This document shows, one piece after another, positions 34,552 to 42,631 of a stretch of DNA of 64,000 bases. A program made the translations under genes and the position numbers. Below the pieces are notes generated by a model, which was given only the letters and a program-made list of their open reading frames with translations, was not told the origin of the DNA and did not search any database. Origin of the DNA: Streptomyces olivochromogenes (GTDB lineage: Bacteria > Actinomycetota > Actinomycetes > Streptomycetales > Streptomycetaceae); NCBI RefSeq assembly GCF_001514115.1, contig NZ_KQ948464.1, positions 232,382 through 296,381 on the forward strand, in the 5' to 3' direction. Every line of letters starts with the position of its first letter. Position 1 is the first letter of the stretch.

Positions 34552-35364
34552 TCAGCCGAACTGCACCGACCGCTTGGCCAGCCCCAGCCAGAACCCGTCG
34601 ATCACCGACCGCTGCTCGTCCAGCTCGCCCGTGGCGTCCGCCGCGCCCATCGTCACGAAGAGCGGGGCGAAGTGCTCGGTGCGGGGGTGGGCGAGCAGGC
34701 CGGCCGGGGACTTGTGACCGAAGTCGAGCAGGGCGTCCCAGTCACGGGCGTCCAGGGCCCGGTGGCCCCAGTCGTCGAACTCGACCGACCAGGAGGGGAT
34801 TCCGCCCTGGCGCAGCGCGGCCAGGTTGTGGGTGAAGAAGCCGGAGCCCACGATCAGGACGCCCTCGTCGCGCAGCGGCGCCAGCTTGCGTCCGATCTCC
34901 ATCAACTTCACTGGATCGAGGGTCGGCATGGAGATCTGCAGGACAGGGATGTCGGCGTCGGGGAACATCTCGACCAGAGGGACGTAGGCGCCGTGGTCGA
35001 GGCCGCGGTCCGGGATGTCCTGGACGGGAACGCCCGGGGCGCGCAGCAGCTTCCGTACGGACTCGGCGAGTTGGGGGGCGCCGGGAGCCGCGTACCGGAC
35101 CTGGTAGTAGTGCTCGGGGAAGCCCCAGAAGTCGTAGACGAGCGGTACGGTCTGGACCGCGCCGAGGGCCAGCGGGGCCTCCTCCCAGTGGGCGGAGACC
35201 ATCAGGATCGCCTTGGGGCGGGGCAGTTCGGCGGACCAGGCGGCCAGCTCTCCGGGCCAGATCGGGTCGTCGGCGAGCGGCGGAGCGCCATGACTGAGGT
35301 AGAGGGCGGGCATGCGCTCCTGCGGGGCACGCCCCTCGGTGACGGCAGACGTGGCGACAGACAT
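34552..35364 (-). CDS. Class III extradiol dioxygenase, DODA/YgiD type
   Basis: A 270-residue enzyme. The N-terminal ALYLSHGAPP gives the first metal-binding His, SAHWEE the second, and DRGLDHGAYVPL a conserved active-site His; FFTHNL follows. This is the LigB-like 4,5-DOPA dioxygenase family, which opens catechol rings using Fe or Zn. Its gene diverges from a MarR regulator gene, with dyads in the shared gap, suggesting induction by a phenolic compound. Confidence 0.88.
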   Translation of the reverse strand: MSVATSAVTEGRAPQERMPALYLSHGAPPLADDPIWPGELAAWSAELPRPKAILMVSAHWEEAPLALGAVQTVPLVYDFWGFPEHYYQVRYAAPGAPQLAESVRKLLRAPGVPVQDIPDRGLDHGAYVPLVEMFPDADIPVLQISMPTLDPVKLMEIGRKLAPLRDEGVLIVGSGFFTHNLAALRQGGIPSWSVEFDDWGHRALDARDWDALLDFGHKSPAGLLAHPRTEHFAPLFVTMGAADATGELDEQRSVIDGFWLGLAKRSVQFG

Positions 35365-35413
35365 GGCGGCTGCTCCCTCCGGGGGTCCATCGTAAGACCG
35401 ATGGGGAAGTTAT

Positions 35414-35467
35414 TTGAAGTCTCAAGCTTCCATGCGGAACCATACTCTCGATTTGTTTAATATTCAA
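35414..35467. promoter_or_regulatory. Candidate MarR operators in the divergent gap
   Basis: The AT-rich gap contains two dyads: TTGAAGTCTCAA (35414-35425) and TTGTTTAATATTCAA (35453-35467). Both have TTG...CAA arms, typical of MarR sites, and lie between the dioxygenase and marR start codons. Confidence 0.5.
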
Positions 35468-35491
35468 GAAGGGGCTCGTACAGTGGAGTAC

Positions 35492-36001
35492 ATGACTACG
35501 GCATCCGCATCCGCTGAAGAGCCGCGCTGGCTCACCGACGAGGAACAGCGCACCTGGCGTGCGTACATGAACGCCGCCACCCTCCTCGAGGACCATCTCG
35601 ACCGTCAGCTGCAGCGCGACGCGGGCATGCCGCACGTCTACTACGGTCTGCTCGTCCAGCTCGTCGAGGCGCCGCGCCGAAGGCTGCGGATGACCGAGCT
35701 GGCCATGAACGCGAAGATCACCCGCTCGCGTCTCTCGCACGCGATCGCCCGCCTGGAGAAGAACGGGTGGGTGCGCCGCGAGGACTGCCCCTCCGACAAA
35801 CGGGGCCAGTTCGCCGTCCTCACCGACGCCGGTTACGAGGTGCTGAGCAAGGCCGCGCCGGGCCATGTCGACGCCGTACGGCAGGCCTTCTTCGACCGGC
35901 TCACACCCGAACAGCACAAGGCCCTCGGCGAGGCCATGCGGATCATCGCCGAGGGGCTGCAGCCGAAGGACGCGGGCGCGGACCTGCCTTGGCTGCGTTG
36001 A
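35492..36001 (+). CDS. MarR family regulator
   Basis: A 169-residue protein, ATG at 35492; GTG 35483 is an alternative. The winged helix lies at about 65-120 (LRMTELAMNAKITRSRLSHAIARLEKNGWVRRE, then a DKRGQFAVLTDAG wing). It is divergent from the DODA-type dioxygenase gene and probably represses it. Confidence 0.9.
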   Translation: MTTASASAEEPRWLTDEEQRTWRAYMNAATLLEDHLDRQLQRDAGMPHVYYGLLVQLVEAPRRRLRMTELAMNAKITRSRLSHAIARLEKNGWVRREDCPSDKRGQFAVLTDAGYEVLSKAAPGHVDAVRQAFFDRLTPEQHKALGEAMRIIAEGLQPKDAGADLPWLR

Positions 36002-36011
36002 CGGGGTGATG

Positions 36012-36099
36012 GGGTTACGGGCTGACGGGCTGACAGGGTTACGGGCTGACGGGCTGACAGGGTTACGGGCTGACGGGTTGACGGGTTGACGGGCTGACC
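36012..36099. repeat. 24-bp tandem repeats built from GGGCTGAC words
   Basis: GGGTTACGGGCTGACGGGCT plus GACA (24 bp) is repeated three times from 36012, then decays into 8-bp GGGYTGAC units. The first two copies are identical. The array begins 10 bp after the marR stop. Confidence 0.9.
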
Positions 36100-36111
36100 G
36101 GGAGTGGACGC

Positions 36112-36154
36112 GGGTCCGCCCCGGTCCCGATGAACTCGGAACCGGGGCGGACCC
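36112..36154. terminator. Hairpin terminator between marR and MFS gene
   Basis: A 14-bp perfect stem (36112-36125 with 36141-36154, GGGTCCGCCCCGGT) with a 15-nt loop, placed between two convergent genes. Confidence 0.85.
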
Positions 36155-36250
36155 TGGGAATCGTACGGGCGAGGCGTCCCCACCCCGCGCCCGCACTCGA
36201 AGCACCTGAAGCACCGGAGGTACCAGCGGCGGTACGGGCGGTACGGGTGA

Positions 36251-37801
36251 TCAGTGGGCGATCACCGGCACCTTGACCTCGTCCTCGACGCCGTCGCCCG
36301 CGCCGGAGGCCGCGGACATGTCCGGGCGGCCGGTGTTGACGAGGGTCGCGGCGATCGTGGCCGCGACCACCAGGATGCCGACGGCGAACCAGATGGCGTT
36401 GGTGTAGCCGTTCACCATGCCCTGCAGCTGGACGAGCTGCTGCTGCGACTTGGAGGCGGCACCACCGATGTGGTCCTTGATGTACGAGGTGGTCGCCGAG
36501 GCGGCGATCGTGTTCAGCAGGGCCGTACCGATCGCGCCGCCCACCTGCTGCGAGGTGTTGACCATCGCGGAGGCGACACCGGCGTCCTTCGGCTGCACAC
36601 CGTACGTGGCCAGGGACATGGCCGGCATGAACGCCGTACCCATACCGAGGCCGAGCAGCAGCTGGGCCGGGAGCAGCAGACCCGCGTAGGAGGAGTTGAC
36701 CTCCATCTGGGTCAGCAGCAGCATGCCCACGGCGGCCAGGGCGAAGCCCGGTGCCATCAGCAGCCGCGGCGGGACGCGGGTCATCAGACGGGCGCCGATC
36801 TGGGTGGAGCCCGTGATCATGCCCGCGATCATCGGCAGGAAGGCGAAGCCGGTCTTGACCGGCGAGTAGCCCTTCACGATCTGCAGGTAGTAGGTCAGGA
36901 ACAGGAACAGGCCGAACATCGCGATGATCGCGAGGCCGAGCGAGAGGTAGACACCACCGCGGTTGCGCTCGGTGATGACGCGCAGGGGCAGCAGCGGGGC
37001 CTTGACCTTGGACTCCGTGAACACGAAGGCCGCGAGCAGCACCGCCGAGGCGACGAACAGACCGATGGTGGTGGAGTCGCTCCAGCCGTTGGACTCGGCA
37101 CGGGTGAAGCCGTAGACCAGGGAGACCAGGCCCAGGGTGGAGAGGATGACACCGGGGATGTCGAGCGGCGAGCGGTTGCGGCCGCCGGCCGGCTCACGGA
37201 TGACGAAGTACGCGCCCAGGGCGGCGATGATCGCGAACGGGATGTTCACGAAGAACGTCCAGCGCCAGTTCAGGTACTCGGTGAGGAAGCCGCCGAGGAT
37301 CAGGCCGACGGCGCCACCGCCACCGGCGATCGCACCGTAGATGCCGAACGCCTTGGCGCGCTCCTTGGCGTCGGTGAACATCACCGCGAGCAGCGAGAGC
37401 GCGGCGGGGGCCAGGAGGGCACCGAAGGCGCCCTGCAGGGCGCGGGCGCCGAGCAGCATCGCCTCGCTCTGCGCGGCGCCGCCGATGGCGGAGGCGCCCG
37501 CGAAGCCGATCAGACCGGTGACGAAGGTGCGCTTGCGGCCCCACAGGTCGGCGATACGGCCGCCGAAGAGCAGCAGACCGCCGAAGGCGAGGGCGTAGGC
37601 CGTGATGACCCACTGACGGTTGCCGTCCGATATCCCCAGGTCCTGCTGGGCGGAGGGCAGCGCGATGTTCACGATGGTCGCGTCGAGGACGACCATCAGC
37701 TGGGCGAGCGCGATGAACGCGAGCGCTTTCCAGCGGTTGCTGTGTGCGTCGGCGAGTTCGGCCGCCGACTGTGCCGAGGCTGAGGTGCCTGTTTCAGACA
37801 T
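36251..37801 (-). CDS. DHA2-type MFS exporter (14 TM)
   Basis: A 516-residue protein from the ATG at 37801. VVLDATIVNIALPSAQ is the DHA2 TM1 motif, GGRIADLWGRKR is motif A, and GGGGAVGLILGGFLTE is the antiporter motif C. The last 30 residues are acidic and cytoplasmic. A TetR gene lies 181 bp upstream in the same direction and is the probable regulator. The substrate is unknown. Confidence 0.88.
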   Translation of the reverse strand: MSETGTSASAQSAAELADAHSNRWKALAFIALAQLMVVLDATIVNIALPSAQQDLGISDGNRQWVITAYALAFGGLLLFGGRIADLWGRKRTFVTGLIGFAGASAIGGAAQSEAMLLGARALQGAFGALLAPAALSLLAVMFTDAKERAKAFGIYGAIAGGGGAVGLILGGFLTEYLNWRWTFFVNIPFAIIAALGAYFVIREPAGGRNRSPLDIPGVILSTLGLVSLVYGFTRAESNGWSDSTTIGLFVASAVLLAAFVFTESKVKAPLLPLRVITERNRGGVYLSLGLAIIAMFGLFLFLTYYLQIVKGYSPVKTGFAFLPMIAGMITGSTQIGARLMTRVPPRLLMAPGFALAAVGMLLLTQMEVNSSYAGLLLPAQLLLGLGMGTAFMPAMSLATYGVQPKDAGVASAMVNTSQQVGGAIGTALLNTIAASATTSYIKDHIGGAASKSQQQLVQLQGMVNGYTNAIWFAVGILVVAATIAATLVNTGRPDMSAASGAGDGVEDEVKVPVIAH

Positions 37802-37982
37802 GGGGATACCCACTCCGGTACTTCGCAGTGAAAAAGGTGAGGGAAGGTCACGGGAGCCGGCGGCTCGTCGTCGACGACGGCCGCAAGCCTCCGGAAGCTT
37901 GTTGGACTAAGTTCGGACTAACGTCGGACTGAAGACTGGCGCTGTGCGCCGATCTCATCGGTCAGGCTGGTCTGGATGCTGG

Positions 37983-38627
37983 TCAGGCTGTTCGCAGATC
38001 CTCCACGGTGGCCGCCACTCCGGGCAGTACGGAGCGGGCCGGTGCCCGCAGACCGTCCAGGAACAGCTGCAGATGACGGTGCACGAAGCGGTCGATGCCC
38101 TGGCACGCGGTGCCGGGCAGCGGCCGGGTGAGCTGACTGACGGCGACCATGAGGTCACCTGACTCGACGTCGGGCCGCAACTGTCCGGCCTCGCGGGCGC
38201 GCCTCATCAGCGCGCCGACCAACTCCATGGTCCGCTCGCTTGCGGCGAACAGATCCGGGTGGTGCTGGTCGAAGGCTTCGGAGAGCATGGGGCACAGGGC
38301 GCCGATCCGCTCGTCCGCCGCGAAGTGCACGAAGTCGCTCAGCGCCTGGAAGGCGTCGGCGCCCTCGCCGAGAGCCGACTCGATCCACTCCGACGTGCGG
38401 TCCATGACCGAGCAGACGACCTCCCGCGCGAGCGCGTCGCGGTCCGGGAAGTTGCGGTACACCGTGGCGTTGCCGACACCGGCGCGGCGGGCGATCTCGT
38501 CGAACGGCACGTCGGGGCCGAACTCGACGAACATCTCACGCGCGGCGGCGACGATCCGCTCCCGGTTGCGCAGGGCATCGGCGCGGGGCCGGGGCACGCG
38601 ACGCTTCACGGGGGTGGCGGTCTCCAC
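37983..38627 (-). CDS. TetR family regulator
   Basis: A 214-residue protein. I place the start at the GTG at 38627, which has GAGGAG 7 nt upstream. The HTH is at about 20-65 (AAREMFVEFGPDVPFDEIARRAGVGNATVYRNFPDRDAL). The C-terminal domain is of the SbtR-like kind (LMVAVSQLTRP). It precedes the MFS gene on the same strand. Two dyads upstream of its start codon suggest autoregulation. Confidence 0.9.
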   Translation of the reverse strand: METATPVKRRVPRPRADALRNRERIVAAAREMFVEFGPDVPFDEIARRAGVGNATVYRNFPDRDALAREVVCSVMDRTSEWIESALGEGADAFQALSDFVHFAADERIGALCPMLSEAFDQHHPDLFAASERTMELVGALMRRAREAGQLRPDVESGDLMVAVSQLTRPLPGTACQGIDRFVHRHLQLFLDGLRAPARSVLPGVAATVEDLRTA

Positions 38628-38672
38628 GGCGTACTCCTCAGACGTAGGTGTAGGAAGACTGTGGCGCGATCC

Positions 38673-38727
38673 GGGGAATCCGTCCCCGTTTCGCTCGGAC
38701 ACATGGCTAAACGGGGAAACGGTCCCC
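38673..38727. promoter_or_regulatory. Two 15-bp dyads, candidate TetR operators
   Basis: GGGGAATCCGTCCCC (38673-38687) and GGGGAAACGGTCCCC (38713-38727) have the same arms and spacing and are 40 bp apart, close to four helical turns. They lie 46-100 bp upstream of the tetR start. Confidence 0.6.
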
Positions 38728-39099
38728 GGTTATTTCCCCCATTCCCAGCGATCTGATGTGACCTGCGTCACTAGGGGGTGGGCGGCCCACCGCGGCGCGC
38801 GGCCGAACATCCGACGCGGCCCTCAGCTCGGCATCCGCCCCCGCCACGGCTCGGCATCCGCCCCAGCCCTGGCCCGCACATCCGCCCCATCCCACGCCCT
38901 CCCCGGCCCACGCCCCCACATCCGCACCGCCCCGCCCCGCCCCACGGCCAAACCTCTGACGCGGCTCCCGTCACCCCTCCCCCGGCAAGAAACCCACGTT
39001 CGGGCTCTTCCAGCGCGCGCCCCCGCATCCCCCGTCACAGGGTGATCGCACAGGGTGCAGCCGGTGACCGGGCGGCTGCCGTGAGCGAAGGGCCCCTGC
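38728..39099. other. C-rich intergenic region with degenerate repeats
   Basis: This gap precedes the M6 protease gene. From 38825 to 38920 it has degenerate repeats of GGCTCGGCATCCGCCCC (two clear copies, others partial). No gene or clear promoter is seen. Confidence 0.5.
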
Positions 39100-40383
39100 A
39101 TGAAGCCGATGCAGCCCACCACCCGCCGGATACGCTCGCGCCGCGTGGCCGCCCTCGCCACAGTGACCCTTCTGACGCTGACGGTCAGCACCTCCGCCGG
39201 CACCGGTCACCTCCCGGCGGGCTCCACGACGGCGGGCTCCATCGCGCTGGCCCGCTCCACGGCGCTCGGTCCCTGCATGATCAGCGGCGCGATGGGCGTA
39301 CAGATGGGCGAGGGCATACCGACCCAACCCGGATACGCCCGCTCCACCGGCACCGTCCGAGCCCTCACCCTGATGGTCGACTTCTCCGACGCGCCCGGCC
39401 CGGGCAGCGCACTCGACCGGCTCGCCGAGTTCTTCCCGCAGACCCAGAACTGGTTTCGCACCAGTTCCTACGGCCGCCTCGACTACCGCCCCGAGACCCC
39501 CATCCACCACTGGCTGCGCATGCCCAAGCCCTTCAAGGCGTACGGCATAGAACGCGGCGCCCCCTTCGACCCCGGCTACCGCGATCTGGTCCAGGACATA
39601 GTGGCCACGGCCGACCCCGAGGTGGACTTCCGCTCGTACGACCTCCTGAACGTGCTGGTGACGCCGAACGCCGGGCCCTCCGCCCTGGACACCGTCCTGT
39701 CCGTCACCTTCGCCGGAAACACCGAGGCCCCCATAGCCGACGGCGTCCCCGTCTCCAACGCGTCCTTCGTCTACAGCCGCCAGGACGACGGCTCCGGCTC
39801 CTACGCCGAGACCGGCTACCGGGTACTCCCCCACGAGAACGGCCACACCTTCGGCCTGCCCGACCTCTACACCCCGGAGGGCGGAGGCGCGGTCGGCCAC
39901 TGGGACATCATGAGCGAGGACTGGGGAGCCGACAACGACCTCCTCGGCTGGCACAAGTGGAAGCTGGGCTGGCTCGACGAGTCGCAGGTCAGATGCGTCG
40001 CGTCGCCCGGGACGACGGAGTACACCCTCACCCCGCTGTCCCGGCCCGGCGGCGAGAAGCTGGTCTTCGTACCCACCGGCACCAAGACGGGGTACGCCTT
40101 CGAACTGCGCACCCACGACGGCAACGACTCCGCCGTCTGCCGCCCCGGCATCCTCATCTACAAGGTCGACGCGGGCGTGGACACCGGAAACGGCCCCATC
40201 ACCGTCTACGACTCCAAGCGCCACAGCGGCGGCTGTACCCGCAGCCCCAACGTCCACGCGGAACTCTCCGACGCCCCCTTCGCCCCGGGCGAGTCCTTCA
40301 AGGACCCCAAGACCGGCATCACGATCGCGGTCACGGCGGCGGATCCGAACGGTGACTACCGGGTGTCCGTCACCCGCCGCTGA
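39100..40383 (+). CDS. Secreted M6 family metalloprotease
   Basis: A 427-residue protein. A signal peptide covers about residues 1-34 (RRVAALATVTLLTLTVSTSAGT). LMVDFSD opens the catalytic domain. The zinc site HENGHTFGLPDLY fits HExxHxxGxxD of M6 (immune-inhibitor-A-like) proteases; GHWDIMS is the M6 Met-turn equivalent. It should be exported and cleave proteins outside the cell. The gene stands alone. Confidence 0.88.
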   Translation: MKPMQPTTRRIRSRRVAALATVTLLTLTVSTSAGTGHLPAGSTTAGSIALARSTALGPCMISGAMGVQMGEGIPTQPGYARSTGTVRALTLMVDFSDAPGPGSALDRLAEFFPQTQNWFRTSSYGRLDYRPETPIHHWLRMPKPFKAYGIERGAPFDPGYRDLVQDIVATADPEVDFRSYDLLNVLVTPNAGPSALDTVLSVTFAGNTEAPIADGVPVSNASFVYSRQDDGSGSYAETGYRVLPHENGHTFGLPDLYTPEGGGAVGHWDIMSEDWGADNDLLGWHKWKLGWLDESQVRCVASPGTTEYTLTPLSRPGGEKLVFVPTGTKTGYAFELRTHDGNDSAVCRPGILIYKVDAGVDTGNGPITVYDSKRHSGGCTRSPNVHAELSDAPFAPGESFKDPKTGITIAVTAADPNGDYRVSVTRR

Positions 40384-40389
40384 CCGGCC

Positions 40390-40445
40390 GCTCCCTCTCC
40401 CCTCCCCTCTCCTCCCCTCCCCTCCCCTCCCCTCCCCTTCCCCTC
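40390..40445 (+). repeat. CCCCT polypyrimidine tract
   Basis: About ten copies of a 5-bp CTCCC/CCCCT word right after the protease stop codon. A pure pyrimidine strand of this length can form triplex DNA; any role is unknown. Confidence 0.85.
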
Positions 40446-40565
40446 ACCGGCCGCCCCCGGTCCCTGACCAGCCGCTCCCCGCCCCCCGACCGTTCTCTCC
40501 CCCGCCGCTCCCGGCCCTCCGACCTGCTGACCTGGCCGTGCAAGGACTACGGTGTCTGTCCTGAG

Positions 40566-40601
40566 TCTCTTCGGAGATCCGCGACTGCGTCTCTTCAGAG
40601 A
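40566..40601 (+). promoter_or_regulatory. Tandem TCTCTTC-RGAGA dyads upstream of the IclR gene
   Basis: TCTCTTCGGAGATCCGC and TCTCTTCAGAGATCCGC, 24 bp apart, each with TCTC/GAGA arms. They end 18 bp before the ATG and are plausible sites for autoregulation. Confidence 0.5.
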
Positions 40602-40618
40602 TCCGCATCGGAGAGCCC

Positions 40619-42517
40619 ATGCAATCGAACGTCGCACCGGCCCCCGGGACCGGCACCAGCAGCGCCGCAGGCGCCGAGGCCGCGGTGCCCGCCGAGGCCG
40701 TCACCCCCCTCATCCGCGGTATCGCCGTACTGCGGCGGCTGACCGACGCCGACGGAGTGTCCAGCCTCAGCGGGCTGGAGCGGTCCACCGGGCTCGCACG
40801 CTCCACCGTCGACCGGATCACCGCGACCCTGGCGCGCCGGGGGTACGTACGCCTCGACGGCCGCGACGCCGTCCTGGCCCCCCGTCTGATGGAACTCGGC
40901 AACGCCTACCTGGCCGCCCTGCGCCTGCCCCGCCTCCTCGACGCGCACGCCGACGCCCTCGCCGACGAGCTCGACGAGTCCGTCTCGCTCGCGGTCGGCG
41001 ACCAGGACGGCATCCGCTTCATCCACCAGGCGACCCGGCGCCGCGCCATGTCGCTGAGTTTCCGCATCGGCGACCTGCTGCCCGCCGAACGCACCGCGCC
41101 CGGCCCGCTGTTCGCCACCGAGTGGGGCGATCGGGAGTGGGCGCGGTGGCGAGAGCGGCGCGCGGCCGACCCGGAGGACCGGGGATTCCCGGCGGTCCCG
41201 GCGCGGAGCCGGCCGATCGAGTACGGCGAGGACGACCGAAACGACGAGAAGGACAGGATCGGCACGAGCCGCACGAACAGTAAGAACGGCAAAGACCTCA
41301 CCGCCGCCAAAGACCTCACCATCGCCAAGGGCCTCACCGGCGAGGACCTCACCGTCGCCGAAAGCCTCGCGGCGGACAGGCCGCAGGAGCCGGGCGCCGG
41401 CCGAAGCGCACGTCGGCTTCCCGCCCTCGGCGACGACTTCGAGCAGCGTACGGCCGAGGCGCGGGAGGCCGGCTGGGCGCTGGACGACCAGTTGATCGAA
41501 CCGGGCCTGGTCGCCCTCTCCATGCCCGTACGGGAGGCGGGCCGCATCGCCTGTGTGGTGAGCGTGGTCAGCCACACCAGCCGGCACACCGCGGCCGATC
41601 TGCGCGACACCCTGCTGCCCCGGCTGCGGGAGGCCGTCGCCGCGATGGAACGGGAACTGCGCGAGGCACAGCACGCCGAATCCGTCACGCCCCGCACCAC
41701 CGCCGCCCCCTCCGGCCTCGCCGTCTGGACCGGCGCCTCCAAGCAGGAACTGGGCCGGGAGTTCATCGAGTCGCTGGCCCGGGGCCTCACCGTCATCACC
41801 GCCTTCGGCGAGGGTCGCGCCGAACTGAACCTCACCGAGGTCGCCCAGGCCACCGGACTCGCCCGGGCGACCGCCCGCCGCGCCCTGATCACCCTGGAAC
41901 ACCTCGGATACGTCACCGCGCACGACCGCGTCTTCCGCCTCACCCCCCGCGTGCTGGGCCTCGGCTTCCCTCCCCTGTCACGGACCTCGCTCGCCGAGAT
42001 CGCCGCCCCGCACCTCACCGAACTCTCCCAGCGGCTGCACGACTCGGTGTCGCTGGCGGTCCTGACCGGCGACGAGATCCAGTACACGGGCCGTGTCTCC
42101 ACCAGCCGCGTCATGAGCGTCCACATCACCATCGGCACCCGTCTGCCCGCGTACCCCACCGCGCTGGGCCGGGTGATGCTGGCGGACCTGCCCGAGCCCC
42201 CGCTCACCGAACTGCTCCCGTTGACCCCCCGCACGATCACGGACCCCGCTCGGCTGAAGGCCGTCCTGGACCGCGTACGGGAAGAGGGATACGCCCTGGT
42301 CGACGGGGAGTTGGAGGTGGGGCTGCGCTCGGTCGCGATGCCGGTGCGCGAGCGCGGCGGGCGGGTCGTGGCCGCCGTCAATGTCGCGATGCACAGCAGC
42401 CGCCGTACGCCCGAGGAGTGCGTCGCCGAGGTGCTGCCGGAGTTGCGGGCCACGGTGGGACGGATCGAGGAGGACCTGTGGGTGGCGGGACGGTTCCGCC
42501 GGGTACCGCGGACGTGA
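40619..42517 (+). CDS. Fused double IclR-family regulator with repetitive insertion
   Basis: A 632-residue protein made of two full IclR units. Unit 1 has an HTH at about 30-90 (LSGLERSTGLARSTVDRITATLARRGYV) and an effector domain that ends near residue 345. Unit 2 has an HTH at about 395-450 (LTEVAQATGLARATARRALITLEHLGYV) and an effector domain to about 620. The effector domain of unit 1 is interrupted at about 203-268 by a charged insertion with KDLTAAKDLTIAKGL-like repeats. Double IclR proteins occur in Streptomyces as PcaU/PobR-like regulators of aromatic catabolism. No catabolic genes adjoin it here, so the target is unknown. Confidence 0.85.
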   Translation: MQSNVAPAPGTGTSSAAGAEAAVPAEAVTPLIRGIAVLRRLTDADGVSSLSGLERSTGLARSTVDRITATLARRGYVRLDGRDAVLAPRLMELGNAYLAALRLPRLLDAHADALADELDESVSLAVGDQDGIRFIHQATRRRAMSLSFRIGDLLPAERTAPGPLFATEWGDREWARWRERRAADPEDRGFPAVPARSRPIEYGEDDRNDEKDRIGTSRTNSKNGKDLTAAKDLTIAKGLTGEDLTVAESLAADRPQEPGAGRSARRLPALGDDFEQRTAEAREAGWALDDQLIEPGLVALSMPVREAGRIACVVSVVSHTSRHTAADLRDTLLPRLREAVAAMERELREAQHAESVTPRTTAAPSGLAVWTGASKQELGREFIESLARGLTVITAFGEGRAELNLTEVAQATGLARATARRALITLEHLGYVTAHDRVFRLTPRVLGLGFPPLSRTSLAEIAAPHLTELSQRLHDSVSLAVLTGDEIQYTGRVSTSRVMSVHITIGTRLPAYPTALGRVMLADLPEPPLTELLPLTPRTITDPARLKAVLDRVREEGYALVDGELEVGLRSVAMPVRERGGRVVAAVNVAMHSSRRTPEECVAEVLPELRATVGRIEEDLWVAGRFRRVPRT

Positions 42518-42631
42518 CGCGTCGGCGCGTACCCCTTCTGACGACCGCCTGAGCACGGGAACGCCCGTGTCCGGGCCACGGGAACGTGGTCCGGACACGG
42601 GCGGGAGCAGGTGTGCCGGTCCCCCTGGGCG

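Noticed and set aside
38778..40355. 525-codon plus-strand frame over the M6 protease
   Set aside because: Arg/Pro-rich shadow frame; the protease frame has signal peptide and zinc motif.
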